From the NCBI RefSeq assembly GCF_041916735.1, contig NZ_JAYRYY010000011.1: a stretch of 64,000 nucleotides of DNA. One strand, 5' to 3'. The notes under the pieces were generated by a model. It was given only the letters and a program-made list of their open reading frames with translations, ran no database searches and was not told the DNA's origin. Position 1 is the stretch's first letter, and each line of letters opens with the position of its first letter. The position numbers and the translations under genes were made by a program. Source of the stretch: Zoogloea sp016790385. Its GTDB lineage: Bacteria; Pseudomonadota; Gammaproteobacteria; Burkholderiales; Rhodocyclaceae. Positions 17,175 to 26,862 of this stretch are shown here, piece by piece.

Positions 17175-20100
17175 ATGAGCCGCAGCGCACCGCTGGCGGA
17201 ATCCAGGCCCGCCCGGCCCAAAGACAGCTCGGCGGCGGAATCCGCCCACGCAACGTCCGCAACGCAGGCCACCCATCCGGCGGGCGGCCTGCCCCTTGCC
17301 GGGCCCCTGGATGCCGCCTGGGCCGCCGCGCCGACGACTCCTCCCCGGGGTGGCAACCACGCGGACTACCTGCAACGCCGGCTTGGATCGGGCGATCCTG
17401 GCCCCGCCCTTCCCCAGCGTCAGCGGCTTGAGCAACTGTTCGGCGAGCCCCTAGGCGGGCTTGATCTCGCCTTTGGCGTACCCGCCCCAGGCGGGCGGCG
17501 GGATGCCAACGCAGCGGCCCGCGGAAACCGCGTGGAGTTTGCCGACCGGGCGCCCCCCCTCGGCGTGCTGGCCCACGAATTGGCCCACACGGTGCAGGCC
17601 CGACGGGGCGCCGGCCTTCCCGGCGACAGCCGGGGCACCCTCGAAGCCGAAGCCCGCCGGGCCGCCCGCAGCGCATCCGGCGGCACGCCAATGCAAGTCA
17701 AGGGCCGCGCACCGGACGCCTGGTTTTACGACGCCCCCGCCTCTCCCCGGGGGGCCGAGGCCCTGCGCACGGCGATCAGAACACCCGCCACGGATGGCCC
17801 CCCCAGCGTGCGCGTGCTGGCCATTCTCCGGGAGAACGCCGCCCCGGCCGACATGGCCCGCCTGCGCGCGGAATACGGCGCCAACTTCTTTGCCGATCTG
17901 AAGAAGAGCCTCGACGACACCAACTGGGGCGAAGCCCGCGCCTACCTGGGCGCCCAGCTCACCCTGGCCGAGAACATCCAGACCCGCACCGGTATCCTGA
18001 TCGACGATCAGGCCGGCGTCTTCGAAACCCTGGAGCGCTGGCCGGAAGACGACGCATTGCGCATGATCGAGGACGCCCAGGGCGTCGCCGCCCCTGCCCC
18101 CGGCGTGGCCCCAGGCGCGGCGGCGCCGGCACCCATTGCCCGTGCCAGCTGGGCCGAGGTGCAGGATGCCCTGAGCCACGCGCTCGACGCCGACGGCCAG
18201 TACCGGGCCACCCAGATTCTCCTGGGCAAGGCCGAACGCGCCCGCGCCAACCGGCCCCCGCCCCCACCAGGCAGCCCCGCGCGGGAAGACGCTGTATCGA
18301 AGCAGCGGGTGGCCTATGCCCATACCCGCATCCTTGCCGCCGAAGCGGCGGGGCGCGCCCGGGATGCCTTCCTCGCCATTGCTGATCTGAATGCCGCCGA
18401 GCGGGCCGCACTGCGCCCACGCCTGGAACACAGCAGCGTGCCGGAGATGCGTGCGGTGATGGGTCGGGTCCGGGCCATCGCCGGCGAACCCGACGACGCA
18501 ACCGCCCTAGCGAGGGCCCTGAGCGCCGCGGGCGAAGGCAGCGGAGACATCTCGCCGGCAATGCTCCAGCATGCCGCCGGGCGGGCCGGCGGCATGATTG
18601 CATCAGCCCGTGCCCGCCTTGCCGCCCTGCCACCCACGTCCAGCGACGAGCGCAACCGCCTCACCGCCGAGCTGGAAAGCCTTGAGCGGCGCTTCCACGA
18701 AGGCACCCTGGTCCAATCCCTCTATTTCGCGTCCCACGAGACCGGCAGCGAGACCCTCAAGGCCCTCGGCACACCCGAAGAGCAGGCCGCCCAATTCACC
18801 ATCAACAAGGTGAACAACTTCGACGAGCTCCTTGCCTTCATCCGCAAGGTGCCGGCCGCGCGCCGCCTCGCCATCACCCAGTCGCCCTGGTATCAATCCA
18901 AGCTGACCCAGGTGATGGGCCTCAACCCGGGCACGGCGCGCATGAACCTGCTGCTGGCCGCCCTCTATGAGGGCAACCCGCAGCTCGCCGATACCGATTT
19001 CCTGCGCCGGCAGCAGGCCATGCTGGACGCCTACGATGTTGAACGGGCATGGGATCCGGATGATCCGGTCAAGGCGTGGATCATCCTGTCCCGCAAGACC
19101 CCCGCTCGCTGCCAGGCCCTGGTGGAACTGATGAAGTTTCAGCCCGACCCGGAGCAAAAGGAGGCAAAGCCGCCCCCACCGCTGTATGCGCTGCTCCAGC
19201 ACCTGGAAGCCGGCGTCACGCGGGAACGCATCCTGGCCACGCGCCTGCGGCGGGGGCTCGCCGGCGAGGGCGCCACACTGCTCCGGGAAGACGCCATCAA
19301 GATCCGCGGCAGCGCAAACACAGCGCAGATCGACAACCCCCGGGCCTACATCGAGAGCGTCATCAACACGCCGGCAGCCCAGGCCGAGCTTCGCCGTGGC
19401 ATGGTGATCCGGCGCCGGCTCACGGAGAACCCGAGCCTGCCGGTCTCGGCCGAGGATCGCGCCCTTGCCGCCAAGTACGATGGCGCGCGCCAGGCCGCCG
19501 AGCAGATCGGCGACAAGGACCCGGCGCTGCGTGAAGCCTTCGAGAACGTGGCCTTCGGCGAGCCGGACCTGGAGGGCGCCCGGCCCGGCCAGGACCCGGC
19601 GGTCGAGGCAGACTTCATGCACTACCGGCTGGAGGCGCGACTGGCCGCGGTGCGCACCCAGGGCTCCAAGGCCACCACCGACGTCGTGAGCTGGGCCGGC
19701 CCGACGGTGGACGAGAACGCCGCCCGTTTCCGCGTCTACTACGACCAGGTGCGCCTGCGCGGCATCGGCCGCCCCGAACTGGCCCAACTGGCGGACTTCT
19801 ACTACCGGACGATGGCGGCGCTGGATGCCTTTGCGCCGGCCAACCGGGCGTTCGCTTCCACGGCCGCGCAACTGGTGGCGGCGGTGGCGGCTACCGTGGT
19901 GGTCTCCGCCGCCAGCGGTGGCAGCCTCGGGCCGGTGGCCGTGGGCGCCCTCGCGGCCTTTGTCGGCGGAGCCACGGCGGGGCTCACCGGTGCCGCCATC
20001 CGCGGCAATTCCACCTCTGGCGAAGTGCTGACCGACGTGGCGACCGGCGCGGTGGAAGGGGCTGTTTCGGTGGTGGGCTCGGCTTTGGCGGCCAAGGCCG

Positions 20101-22091
20101 TGCATGGCGCCACCGCCGGCCGTGCCGCGGGGCAGGCGGCACGCATGGCCGGCGGCCAGGCCGTGCGCACCGCCACGGGCGGCGCCGGGGCCGCCGTGGC
20201 AGAGGCCGTCATCGATGGGGCCATTGGTGGCGCCGCGGGCGAGCTTTTCCAGACGGCCATCGACGAAGCCACCTGGGACAGGGGCGTCGCCTCCGCCCTG
20301 GCCGCCCTGCTCGCCGCTTTGGCCAGGGGTGCGGCGATGGGTGCCGGTGCCGGTCTGGTCGGCGGCCTGGCCACGGCGGGCCTGGGCGCGGCGTGGCGGC
20401 GCGTGGCCGGCGGCCATGGCCCGCAGGCGGTGAGCGAAGTCCTGAGCGCCATCGACCACATCTCGATCGGCAAGGCCGACCACCTCGCCGGCCTGTCCGA
20501 ACCCCAGCTGGAAGCCCTCTTCCGCGCCCGCCGGCTGGCCCTGGCCGGCGACGACGAATCAGCCGTGGCCCTGCTGAAGCAGATGAACGTGGTGCCCGAG
20601 GGCAAGGCCGGCGAGCTGCTGGATGCCTTCCGGGCGCGACGCAAGCTGGTGGAGCAGGCGGCCGCCGAGATGGGTATGTCCATCGACGACCCGGCCCTGG
20701 CCGAACGGCTGCGCGTCGGCAACGTGATGGTGTCGCCGGATCTGCCCGCGGGCGCCGCCCAGATCCGCTACGCCGTGGGCCTGGACGGCGTGAAGAAGCT
20801 GGAGCTGTGGGTGGGCCGCGGCACCCGGATGGGCGACGTGACCATCCACCAGGCCACGGCCGACGCCCTGCGCCGCTGGGGCGAAGACACCGCCAACCTG
20901 CGTGGCATGCTCGAACGGGTGCGGGCCTGGGCGCGGGGCGGCACGCTTTCCAACGAAGAAGAAGTCATCCTCGAACTGCAAAAGCATGCGCACATGATCG
21001 AAGCACGGGAGCAGGCCCTGTCGGGTCTGACCCCGGGTAGCGACACCGCCCGCCGCCTCGACGGGGAAATTGCCGTGCTGCGAGGCGATGCGGAAGCACT
21101 TCAAGCCCGTCTGGGCGGGTTTGGCGTTCCCGAGGGCGTCATCGCCGGGTATGGCGGACGCAACTCGGGCGACACCCTCCGCCCACCGGTGCGGGTGTCG
21201 TCCGAGCCCCCCATCACGTTCGGGAGGCAACGCTTCAATGACATCTCGGAGCTGCCACTTAACCCGGACGGTTCCATCGCGCACATCCCCGACGGCATGG
21301 TGTATGAATTCCCCGGCGGCAACAAGGTCTGGCGGGAGGGCGACATCTATCGCCACGACACGGTGCTCGGGCCGCCCACGGGCAGGCGTCAGACCGAGCT
21401 TGAGATGCCCAGCGCCTCCGAGCACGGGCGCCCCGAGGTGGCCGGCATGGAGCGCGCCCACACCCTGGGCCAGGGCACCGGCTTCGAGAGCCCCTTTGCC
21501 ATTTTCTACGCGCCCCGGGAGGTCAATCAGATCATCCAGAACAACGGCGTCGAGGAAATGCTGCGGGGCCTGCACAACAGTGCGCGCCCTGGCGAGAGCT
21601 TCCACGTGTCCACCCTCACCAAGCCCCACCCGGGCACCAAGCGGCTGGCCGAGATCCGCTACCGGGTGGAGGTCAAGCGCGGCAGTGGCAGCCCGGAGTT
21701 TCTGTTTGAATACCAGATCACCGTGGGCCGTGAAGCGCCCTTTCAGGTTAACCACGGCCTCGCCAACATCACCGAAGACCCGGACCTTGCCCAGTATGCC
21801 GACATGGTGGATGTTCCCCAGCGCCTGCGCTCGCGCTTTGCGATGCGCTCGGGCGGTGCCGGCAGCGCCCCGGTTGTCGAGGCCCGCAACTGGCCCAGCG
21901 TCCAGCACCTCATCGATCAGCCCGTCGCCACCGCGGCCCTGCCCTCCGACTACATCCGCCAGCGCAGTCCGGACGGCAGCTCATGGATCATCCGCCGCCG
22001 CGATGCCAACGATGCGGAGTTCCAGCGCCTCACCGTGCGGATGCGCGCTGACGGCGTCCCGGTCATCGCCGTATGGCGGGCTTTCGAATAG
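17175..22091 (+). CDS. Giant DUF4157 (eCIS_core) protein, probable eCIS effector
   Basis: 1638 residues from ATG 17175. Residues about 60-150 form the eCIS_core domain: YLQRRLGSG-type segment, LFGEPLGGLDLAFGV, then the zinc-protease-like AHELAHTVQARRG with H134-E135 and H138. A long helical body follows. About 895-1085 is Gly/Ala-rich and hydrophobic, resembling glycine-zipper regions of Rhs and polymorphic toxins that may insert in membranes. The end (about 1415-1560) has a distinct module with RAHTLGQGTGFESPF and APREVNQIIQNNGVEEML. This looks like a polymorphic-toxin C-terminal domain (tentatively type 4), but I am not certain. No immunity-like gene lies immediately downstream; the next gene is another DUF4157 protein. 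Confidence 0.78.
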   Translation: MSRSAPLAESRPARPKDSSAAESAHATSATQATHPAGGLPLAGPLDAAWAAAPTTPPRGGNHADYLQRRLGSGDPGPALPQRQRLEQLFGEPLGGLDLAFGVPAPGGRRDANAAARGNRVEFADRAPPLGVLAHELAHTVQARRGAGLPGDSRGTLEAEARRAARSASGGTPMQVKGRAPDAWFYDAPASPRGAEALRTAIRTPATDGPPSVRVLAILRENAAPADMARLRAEYGANFFADLKKSLDDTNWGEARAYLGAQLTLAENIQTRTGILIDDQAGVFETLERWPEDDALRMIEDAQGVAAPAPGVAPGAAAPAPIARASWAEVQDALSHALDADGQYRATQILLGKAERARANRPPPPPGSPAREDAVSKQRVAYAHTRILAAEAAGRARDAFLAIADLNAAERAALRPRLEHSSVPEMRAVMGRVRAIAGEPDDATALARALSAAGEGSGDISPAMLQHAAGRAGGMIASARARLAALPPTSSDERNRLTAELESLERRFHEGTLVQSLYFASHETGSETLKALGTPEEQAAQFTINKVNNFDELLAFIRKVPAARRLAITQSPWYQSKLTQVMGLNPGTARMNLLLAALYEGNPQLADTDFLRRQQAMLDAYDVERAWDPDDPVKAWIILSRKTPARCQALVELMKFQPDPEQKEAKPPPPLYALLQHLEAGVTRERILATRLRRGLAGEGATLLREDAIKIRGSANTAQIDNPRAYIESVINTPAAQAELRRGMVIRRRLTENPSLPVSAEDRALAAKYDGARQAAEQIGDKDPALREAFENVAFGEPDLEGARPGQDPAVEADFMHYRLEARLAAVRTQGSKATTDVVSWAGPTVDENAARFRVYYDQVRLRGIGRPELAQLADFYYRTMAALDAFAPANRAFASTAAQLVAAVAATVVVSAASGGSLGPVAVGALAAFVGGATAGLTGAAIRGNSTSGEVLTDVATGAVEGAVSVVGSALAAKAVHGATAGRAAGQAARMAGGQAVRTATGGAGAAVAEAVIDGAIGGAAGELFQTAIDEATWDRGVASALAALLAALARGAAMGAGAGLVGGLATAGLGAAWRRVAGGHGPQAVSEVLSAIDHISIGKADHLAGLSEPQLEALFRARRLALAGDDESAVALLKQMNVVPEGKAGELLDAFRARRKLVEQAAAEMGMSIDDPALAERLRVGNVMVSPDLPAGAAQIRYAVGLDGVKKLELWVGRGTRMGDVTIHQATADALRRWGEDTANLRGMLERVRAWARGGTLSNEEEVILELQKHAHMIEAREQALSGLTPGSDTARRLDGEIAVLRGDAEALQARLGGFGVPEGVIAGYGGRNSGDTLRPPVRVSSEPPITFGRQRFNDISELPLNPDGSIAHIPDGMVYEFPGGNKVWREGDIYRHDTVLGPPTGRRQTELEMPSASEHGRPEVAGMERAHTLGQGTGFESPFAIFYAPREVNQIIQNNGVEEMLRGLHNSARPGESFHVSTLTKPHPGTKRLAEIRYRVEVKRGSGSPEFLFEYQITVGREAPFQVNHGLANITEDPDLAQYADMVDVPQRLRSRFAMRSGGAGSAPVVEARNWPSVQHLIDQPVATAALPSDYIRQRSPDGSSWIIRRRDANDAEFQRLTVRMRADGVPVIAVWRAFE

Positions 22092-22136
22092 GTCGCGCGA
22101 TGCCCCAACCCGATCAACCTGCCTGGTGAAACCATC

Positions 22137-23273
22137 ATGGGCCGCTCAACGATCCGCCACCTGCCCATCACCCGCGACCATCCGGCCGAACAACGCGCGG
22201 ATCGCGTTGCCCGCGGTGAGCGCCCGGCCCGCGGCGGCCGTGTTGCCCGCGACGCCGCCCCGGCCAGCCTCGACCTGGGCTCCGGCCAGCCCCTTCCCGC
22301 CACCGAACGGCGCTACTTTGAGCGCCGCCTCGGCGCCGATCTGACCGGGGTGCGCATCCATCCCGATGCCGAAGCCGCCAGCCACCTGCGCGCCAACGCC
22401 TTCGCCGCCGGCCGCGACATCGGCTTTGCCCCGGGGCGCTGGCAGCCGGGCACGGCGGAGGGGCGGCGCCTGCTGGGCCACGAGCTGGCGCATGTGCTGG
22501 AGCAAGGCGGCAGCCGGCAACCGGCCGTGCAGCTGGAGGACGCCGCCAAACCGGAAGACGCCGACAAGGCCGCCGACGCCCTGAGCGAGGGCGTGAAGAC
22601 CGTCGTTGAACAGGCCAAGGAGAACGAAGGGGTTAAGAGCGCCCTGCTCGACCCGGCCAAGAATTACGCCCTGCGCCAGTGGAACCCCCTGGGCACCGCC
22701 GAGAAGGTGGGCGTGGCCGGCTTTGGTGTCGGCACCTATGGGCTGGCCCTGGGCGCCGGTCTGGCCGACCCGGCCGGCCGCAAGCTGCTCTCCGACGTGA
22801 ACCTGGTGGCGCCCCTGGGGCTGATCCCCTATTCCACGCTCACCGGATTCAGCTATGTGCTGCCCACCGCCCCGGGCAGCCCCACCCTCTTCAAGGCCAG
22901 CTTCTCGGGGGACGATCTGCTGGGCCTGGCCCACGACAAGGTCTCCTGGATGCCGCCCATGACCCTGAGCCTGGACCTGGGCTGGAGCGTCGATCCATCC
23001 GGCGCGGTGAGCCTGAGCACGGCCAGCGCGGTGTGGGGCGTGATGCCCGGCGTGTCGCTGAAACTGGGCAGCGGAGCGACCCCGGCGTGGAAGCCGGTCG
23101 TCACCGGCCCGGACGGCCAGAGCGCGACCGTTATGAAATCGGTACCCGACCCCGCGGGAGGCGCCGCAACACCGGCGGGTGCGGGCGTGTTTCTCACCGT
23201 GGACCTGCTCAAGGCCCCCTTCGTGCCGGCGCCGGTGCGGGCGGCCCTGGGCGGCGAAAGCAAAGGAAAGTGA
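22137..23273 (+). CDS. DUF4157 (eCIS_core) protein with beta-rich C-terminus
   Basis: 378 residues from ATG 22137. The eCIS_core domain occupies about 50-122: RRYFERRLGADLTGVRIHPD, then ANAFAAGRDIGFAPG, then LLGHELAHVLEQGG with H115-E116 and H119. The remainder is not helical like its neighbours. From about 185 it reads as a run of amphipathic beta strands (LGLIPYSTLTGFSYVLP, PMTLSLDLGWSVDPSG, VSLSTASAVWGVMPGVSLKL), reminiscent of a small barrel or sandwich. I do not recognise a toxin family. It may be a second cargo protein or an accessory carrying the same loading domain. It is the shortest of the three tandem DUF4157 proteins. Confidence 0.75.
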   Translation: MGRSTIRHLPITRDHPAEQRADRVARGERPARGGRVARDAAPASLDLGSGQPLPATERRYFERRLGADLTGVRIHPDAEAASHLRANAFAAGRDIGFAPGRWQPGTAEGRRLLGHELAHVLEQGGSRQPAVQLEDAAKPEDADKAADALSEGVKTVVEQAKENEGVKSALLDPAKNYALRQWNPLGTAEKVGVAGFGVGTYGLALGAGLADPAGRKLLSDVNLVAPLGLIPYSTLTGFSYVLPTAPGSPTLFKASFSGDDLLGLAHDKVSWMPPMTLSLDLGWSVDPSGAVSLSTASAVWGVMPGVSLKLGSGATPAWKPVVTGPDGQSATVMKSVPDPAGGAATPAGAGVFLTVDLLKAPFVPAPVRAALGGESKGK

Positions 23274-23330
23274 GGCCATGAACCGGCAGCGCTCATCCCG
23301 CCACGCACCAGCCCTGGTCCGCCGACCGCC

Positions 23331-26300
23331 ATGCCCGTCAAAGCGCAACACCTGAGCGCCGACAAGCCGGCGAAGATCGGCGCGCCCCACGAACCCGCCG
23401 AGGCCAATGCCGATCGGGTGGCGGACTGCCTGACCGCCCCGCCGACCGTTCAGCCCCTGGCATGCAGCGCCTGCGCTGCCGGTGATGCGCCCTGCCCGGC
23501 CTGTGCCACCGGCGCGGCCACCCTGCGCCGCAAGGCACTCACGGGGGCCCCCGCAAACAGCGACATGCCGCGGGCCGTCGGCCAGGCCCTGGCAGCCCCC
23601 GCCGCGGCACTTCCGGACGCCACCCGGCGCCGCTTCGAACTTCGCCTGGGCACCGATCTTGGTGCCCTGCGGCTGCACACCGGTGCCGCCGCCGCCCGCG
23701 GCGCACGGAGCGTGGGCGCGCGCGCCTTCGCCCTGGGTCAGGACATCGTGTTCGGCGCTGGCGAGTTCCGCCCCGATACGCAGGAGGGGCAGCATCTGCT
23801 GGCCCACGAGGTGGCCCACGTGATGCAGGGCGGCACGGGGGACACGCTCCGCCGCGCGCCCAAGCCCCCCCCCGATCCGGCCGAGGATGCCGCCGTGGAC
23901 GAACGGCAGGTCAAGGCGATGGAGCTCGTGCCGGGAAGCACCTTCATCAACAACGCCGCCAGCGTTGGGGGCCTGGCGGCATGGCAGACCCGCTACCCCC
24001 TCTCCTACGCCGAGATGCACAGCCGCGCCGTGAAGGTGTACGGCGAGGCGGGCTACGAGCGCCTTCTCGCCGCCGATGCGGACGTGCTGAAGCTGGTGCA
24101 GAAGTCGGATGTGCTGATGACGCGCCTGACCGAACTGCGCGACCGCTACTCGGGCGAGGACGAAGCAGCCCACAAGGTGATCGACGCCTATGGGGGTACG
24201 AACTACCTCATCGGCGAGAACGTAAGAGGCTGGTTCGACCTGGATTACGAATGGCTGGCCCAACAGTATTCGAGCTATGCCAATTTCGATCTGGGCCTCT
24301 TCCAGGCCCTGCTGTCCGAGGATGTGGACACCCTGATCAATCGCGTGGAGGAGAACGCCGACGCCGCCAAGGCGGACGCCGATGCGGAGAAGGCGTTCAA
24401 GGAAGGCTGGATCAAGGACGGCGCGAGCGTGCTGGGCAAGGTGGTCGCCAAGCGGGACGACATCTTCTTCGACGACGAGATCAGCCTGGAAAGCGTGCTC
24501 GACCCGCCCGAAGGCAGCGACAAGGCCGACGAGATGGTGGCCGTGGCACGTTACGCCGGCCAGATGTCGGCCGTGGTCAAGGTGAATGAGCGCTATTTCG
24601 CCTACACCCTATCGGAAGACTTCGATCTGTCGAACGTTTTTTATGGGGAAAAGCTCGACGCCTATACCCGGGTGGTGCCAGCCGGCCCCCTGGGCGGCGC
24701 CGTGGTGGCCCTCACCACGTCCAGCGGCCTGCCCCTCAAGGGCGAGGGCGGCGGCCGCTTCAAGGGCGGTGACGAGCTCAATAATCCCGAGTCCTACCTG
24801 GACACCGACACCGAGATGCTCGCCTCGGGCAAAGCCGACGCCCTGGGGATCAGCCCGACGGTGATGTTCCGCAGCATGGTGCGCAACCTGGCGCTGGTGA
24901 ACCTGAAGCAGGCCGAAGCCAATCTGAACGGCATCGAGAAACAGATGATGCCCGACTTCGGCATCGACCCTGCCGCCGGCGCCGCATTGCAGAAGGACAC
25001 CGCCCGCCTGCGCGAGCTGACGGTTCAAGTGGCGGGCCTGGCCGTGGAGATCGGCGACGGCGAGGCGAGCGAAGAGCAGATAGACCGCCGCGATGCGCTG
25101 CTCTCGGAAATGGGCACCATCAACGAGCGCAGCCCGGCGGCCGCGCTGATGGTCAAGAACAGCCGTAAGCCGGACGACCAGGACCCGGTCGAAGACAGCC
25201 AGATCAAGGACACCCTGGCCGATAAACAGAGCGGCGATGCGGCCATGGCCGCCGTCAACGAGGCGCGCGACCGCAAGGCCAACATCGACAAGGTGCGCCT
25301 CGCCCTCTTCGACGACCCCGACTTCGTGCTCGGCCTCGACGTGCTCCACGACGCGGTGATGGCCCACTTCTCCGAGACGGACCGCCTGCGCATCAAGGCC
25401 GAGCTGGTCTTCAATACCATCGCCTCGGTGGCCGCCACCATCGGCCTGCTCGGGCTCGATCTGGCCCTGCTGGTGGCGGGCTTCTTCACCGGCGGCCTCA
25501 CCTGGCCCGGCCTGATGCTCCATGGCGCCGGCACCGCCCTCGGGCTGGCCCAGGCCGGCCAGCAGATCAAGCACGCCAAGATGGTGTCGGCCATGTCCGA
25601 GCTGGACCTGGAAGGCGGTTTCCAGCTCGCCAGCACGGACCAGGCCAAGAGCGCGCGCAACTGGGCGCTGGTGGGCTCGGCCCTGAGCTTCCTGTCGGTG
25701 ATCGGGCTGGCCCGCACCGGCGCCAAGCTCCTGGCCGCCACCGAACGCGAAGCCAACCTGGTGGGGCGCATCGCACGCCAGGCCGGCGTGACCGAAGATG
25801 TGATGGAAGGCGCCCTGCGCACCAACTGGCGCGGCATGCCAAACCCCGACAAGGGCGCCCTGCGCAGCCTGGTGCTGGCCAAGCTGCCCGAACCCCTGGC
25901 CAAGCGCTACGGCAACCTCGCCATCGAAGTGCTCAGCGAGGAGGACTGGGCCCGCCTGTACGGGCCGAAATCACCCTCCCACGCGGCCACCGAGTTCACC
26001 CGCAACGCTGCCGGCCAACTGGTGCCGACCCGCATCCTGTTCCGCCGCAATGGCAACATCTTCGCCCTCCATGAAGAAGCCATGCACATCGCCCAGGCGG
26101 CGGAAAGCCCCGAGATGGCCAAGCGCATCGAGGCGGTGTCGGGGCTTACCAAGGGCATGTGGGCCGGCAAGAGCCTCCCGGAAAAACTGCAAGCCGTGCG
26201 CGGCGTGCTGGAAGTGGAGCTGGACGCCCAGGAGCGCATCCTGGCCCGCGCCCAGCAGGTGGGCGACACCGAGACCATGGACGACGCCTTTGCGCAGATG

Positions 26301-26849
26301 GAGAACCTCTCCATCAAGCTCGCCGAGCTGGACCAATCGGTGGCCAACCCGGCGTCGCGCCTGCCATCGTGGTTTGACGCCGCCGAGGTGCCGTCGATCT
26401 TCGCCAGCCCGCGCCTGCCGCGCAGCCGGGGCAGCTGGAGCGGCGCCCCGGGCAACTCCATCTGGAAATCCACCAACCCCAAGGTCAAGGCCATCGTCGG
26501 CAACAAGGGAGTGCGCTTCAGCAATGGCTACCCGGATTTCCGCGACTACTCCATCGGCCAGGTGAACATCGGCCAGACCGGCCATGCCGGCGACTTCGCC
26601 GAGGCCGACATGAAGTTTGCCGAGGGCATCGCCAACGGCACCCGCAAGCCGCCGGAAGGCTATGTGAAGGCCGACTTCATGCACAACGGGCAGCCGGTGG
26701 CCGCCGGCACCGAACGCTTCCGCCGTGCCGCAGGCTTCACATGGCATCATCATCAGGGCGGCAACCAGATGATGCTGGTGCCCACCAAACTCCACGCCAA
26801 CGTGCCCCACACCGGCGGCGCCTCGGCCGCCCGGGCCGGCGGCCCCTGA
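23331..26849 (+). CDS. DUF4157 effector with C-terminal WHH nuclease-like toxin domain
   Basis: 1172 residues from ATG 23331. The N-terminus has two CxxC pairs (C45/C48 and C55/C58), a possible small zinc knuckle absent from the other two DUF4157 proteins. The eCIS_core domain follows: RRFELRLGTDLGALRLHTG, FALGQDIVFGAGEFRPDT and LLAHEVAHVMQGG (H159-E160, H163). The central body is helical, with a hydrophobic pair of segments near 700-740. The last ~100 residues end in W1138-H1139-H1140 followed by NQMMLVPTKLH and a final HTGG. This is the pattern of the WHH branch of HNH/EndoVII-type toxin nucleases. A SUKH-type immunity gene starts 13 bases later, which supports a nuclease toxin. Confidence 0.83.
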   Translation: MPVKAQHLSADKPAKIGAPHEPAEANADRVADCLTAPPTVQPLACSACAAGDAPCPACATGAATLRRKALTGAPANSDMPRAVGQALAAPAAALPDATRRRFELRLGTDLGALRLHTGAAAARGARSVGARAFALGQDIVFGAGEFRPDTQEGQHLLAHEVAHVMQGGTGDTLRRAPKPPPDPAEDAAVDERQVKAMELVPGSTFINNAASVGGLAAWQTRYPLSYAEMHSRAVKVYGEAGYERLLAADADVLKLVQKSDVLMTRLTELRDRYSGEDEAAHKVIDAYGGTNYLIGENVRGWFDLDYEWLAQQYSSYANFDLGLFQALLSEDVDTLINRVEENADAAKADADAEKAFKEGWIKDGASVLGKVVAKRDDIFFDDEISLESVLDPPEGSDKADEMVAVARYAGQMSAVVKVNERYFAYTLSEDFDLSNVFYGEKLDAYTRVVPAGPLGGAVVALTTSSGLPLKGEGGGRFKGGDELNNPESYLDTDTEMLASGKADALGISPTVMFRSMVRNLALVNLKQAEANLNGIEKQMMPDFGIDPAAGAALQKDTARLRELTVQVAGLAVEIGDGEASEEQIDRRDALLSEMGTINERSPAAALMVKNSRKPDDQDPVEDSQIKDTLADKQSGDAAMAAVNEARDRKANIDKVRLALFDDPDFVLGLDVLHDAVMAHFSETDRLRIKAELVFNTIASVAATIGLLGLDLALLVAGFFTGGLTWPGLMLHGAGTALGLAQAGQQIKHAKMVSAMSELDLEGGFQLASTDQAKSARNWALVGSALSFLSVIGLARTGAKLLAATEREANLVGRIARQAGVTEDVMEGALRTNWRGMPNPDKGALRSLVLAKLPEPLAKRYGNLAIEVLSEEDWARLYGPKSPSHAATEFTRNAAGQLVPTRILFRRNGNIFALHEEAMHIAQAAESPEMAKRIEAVSGLTKGMWAGKSLPEKLQAVRGVLEVELDAQERILARAQQVGDTETMDDAFAQMENLSIKLAELDQSVANPASRLPSWFDAAEVPSIFASPRLPRSRGSWSGAPGNSIWKSTNPKVKAIVGNKGVRFSNGYPDFRDYSIGQVNIGQTGHAGDFAEADMKFAEGIANGTRKPPEGYVKADFMHNGQPVAAGTERFRRAAGFTWHHHQGGNQMMLVPTKLHANVPHTGGASAARAGGP

Positions 26850-26862
26850 AAGGACACAGCCC

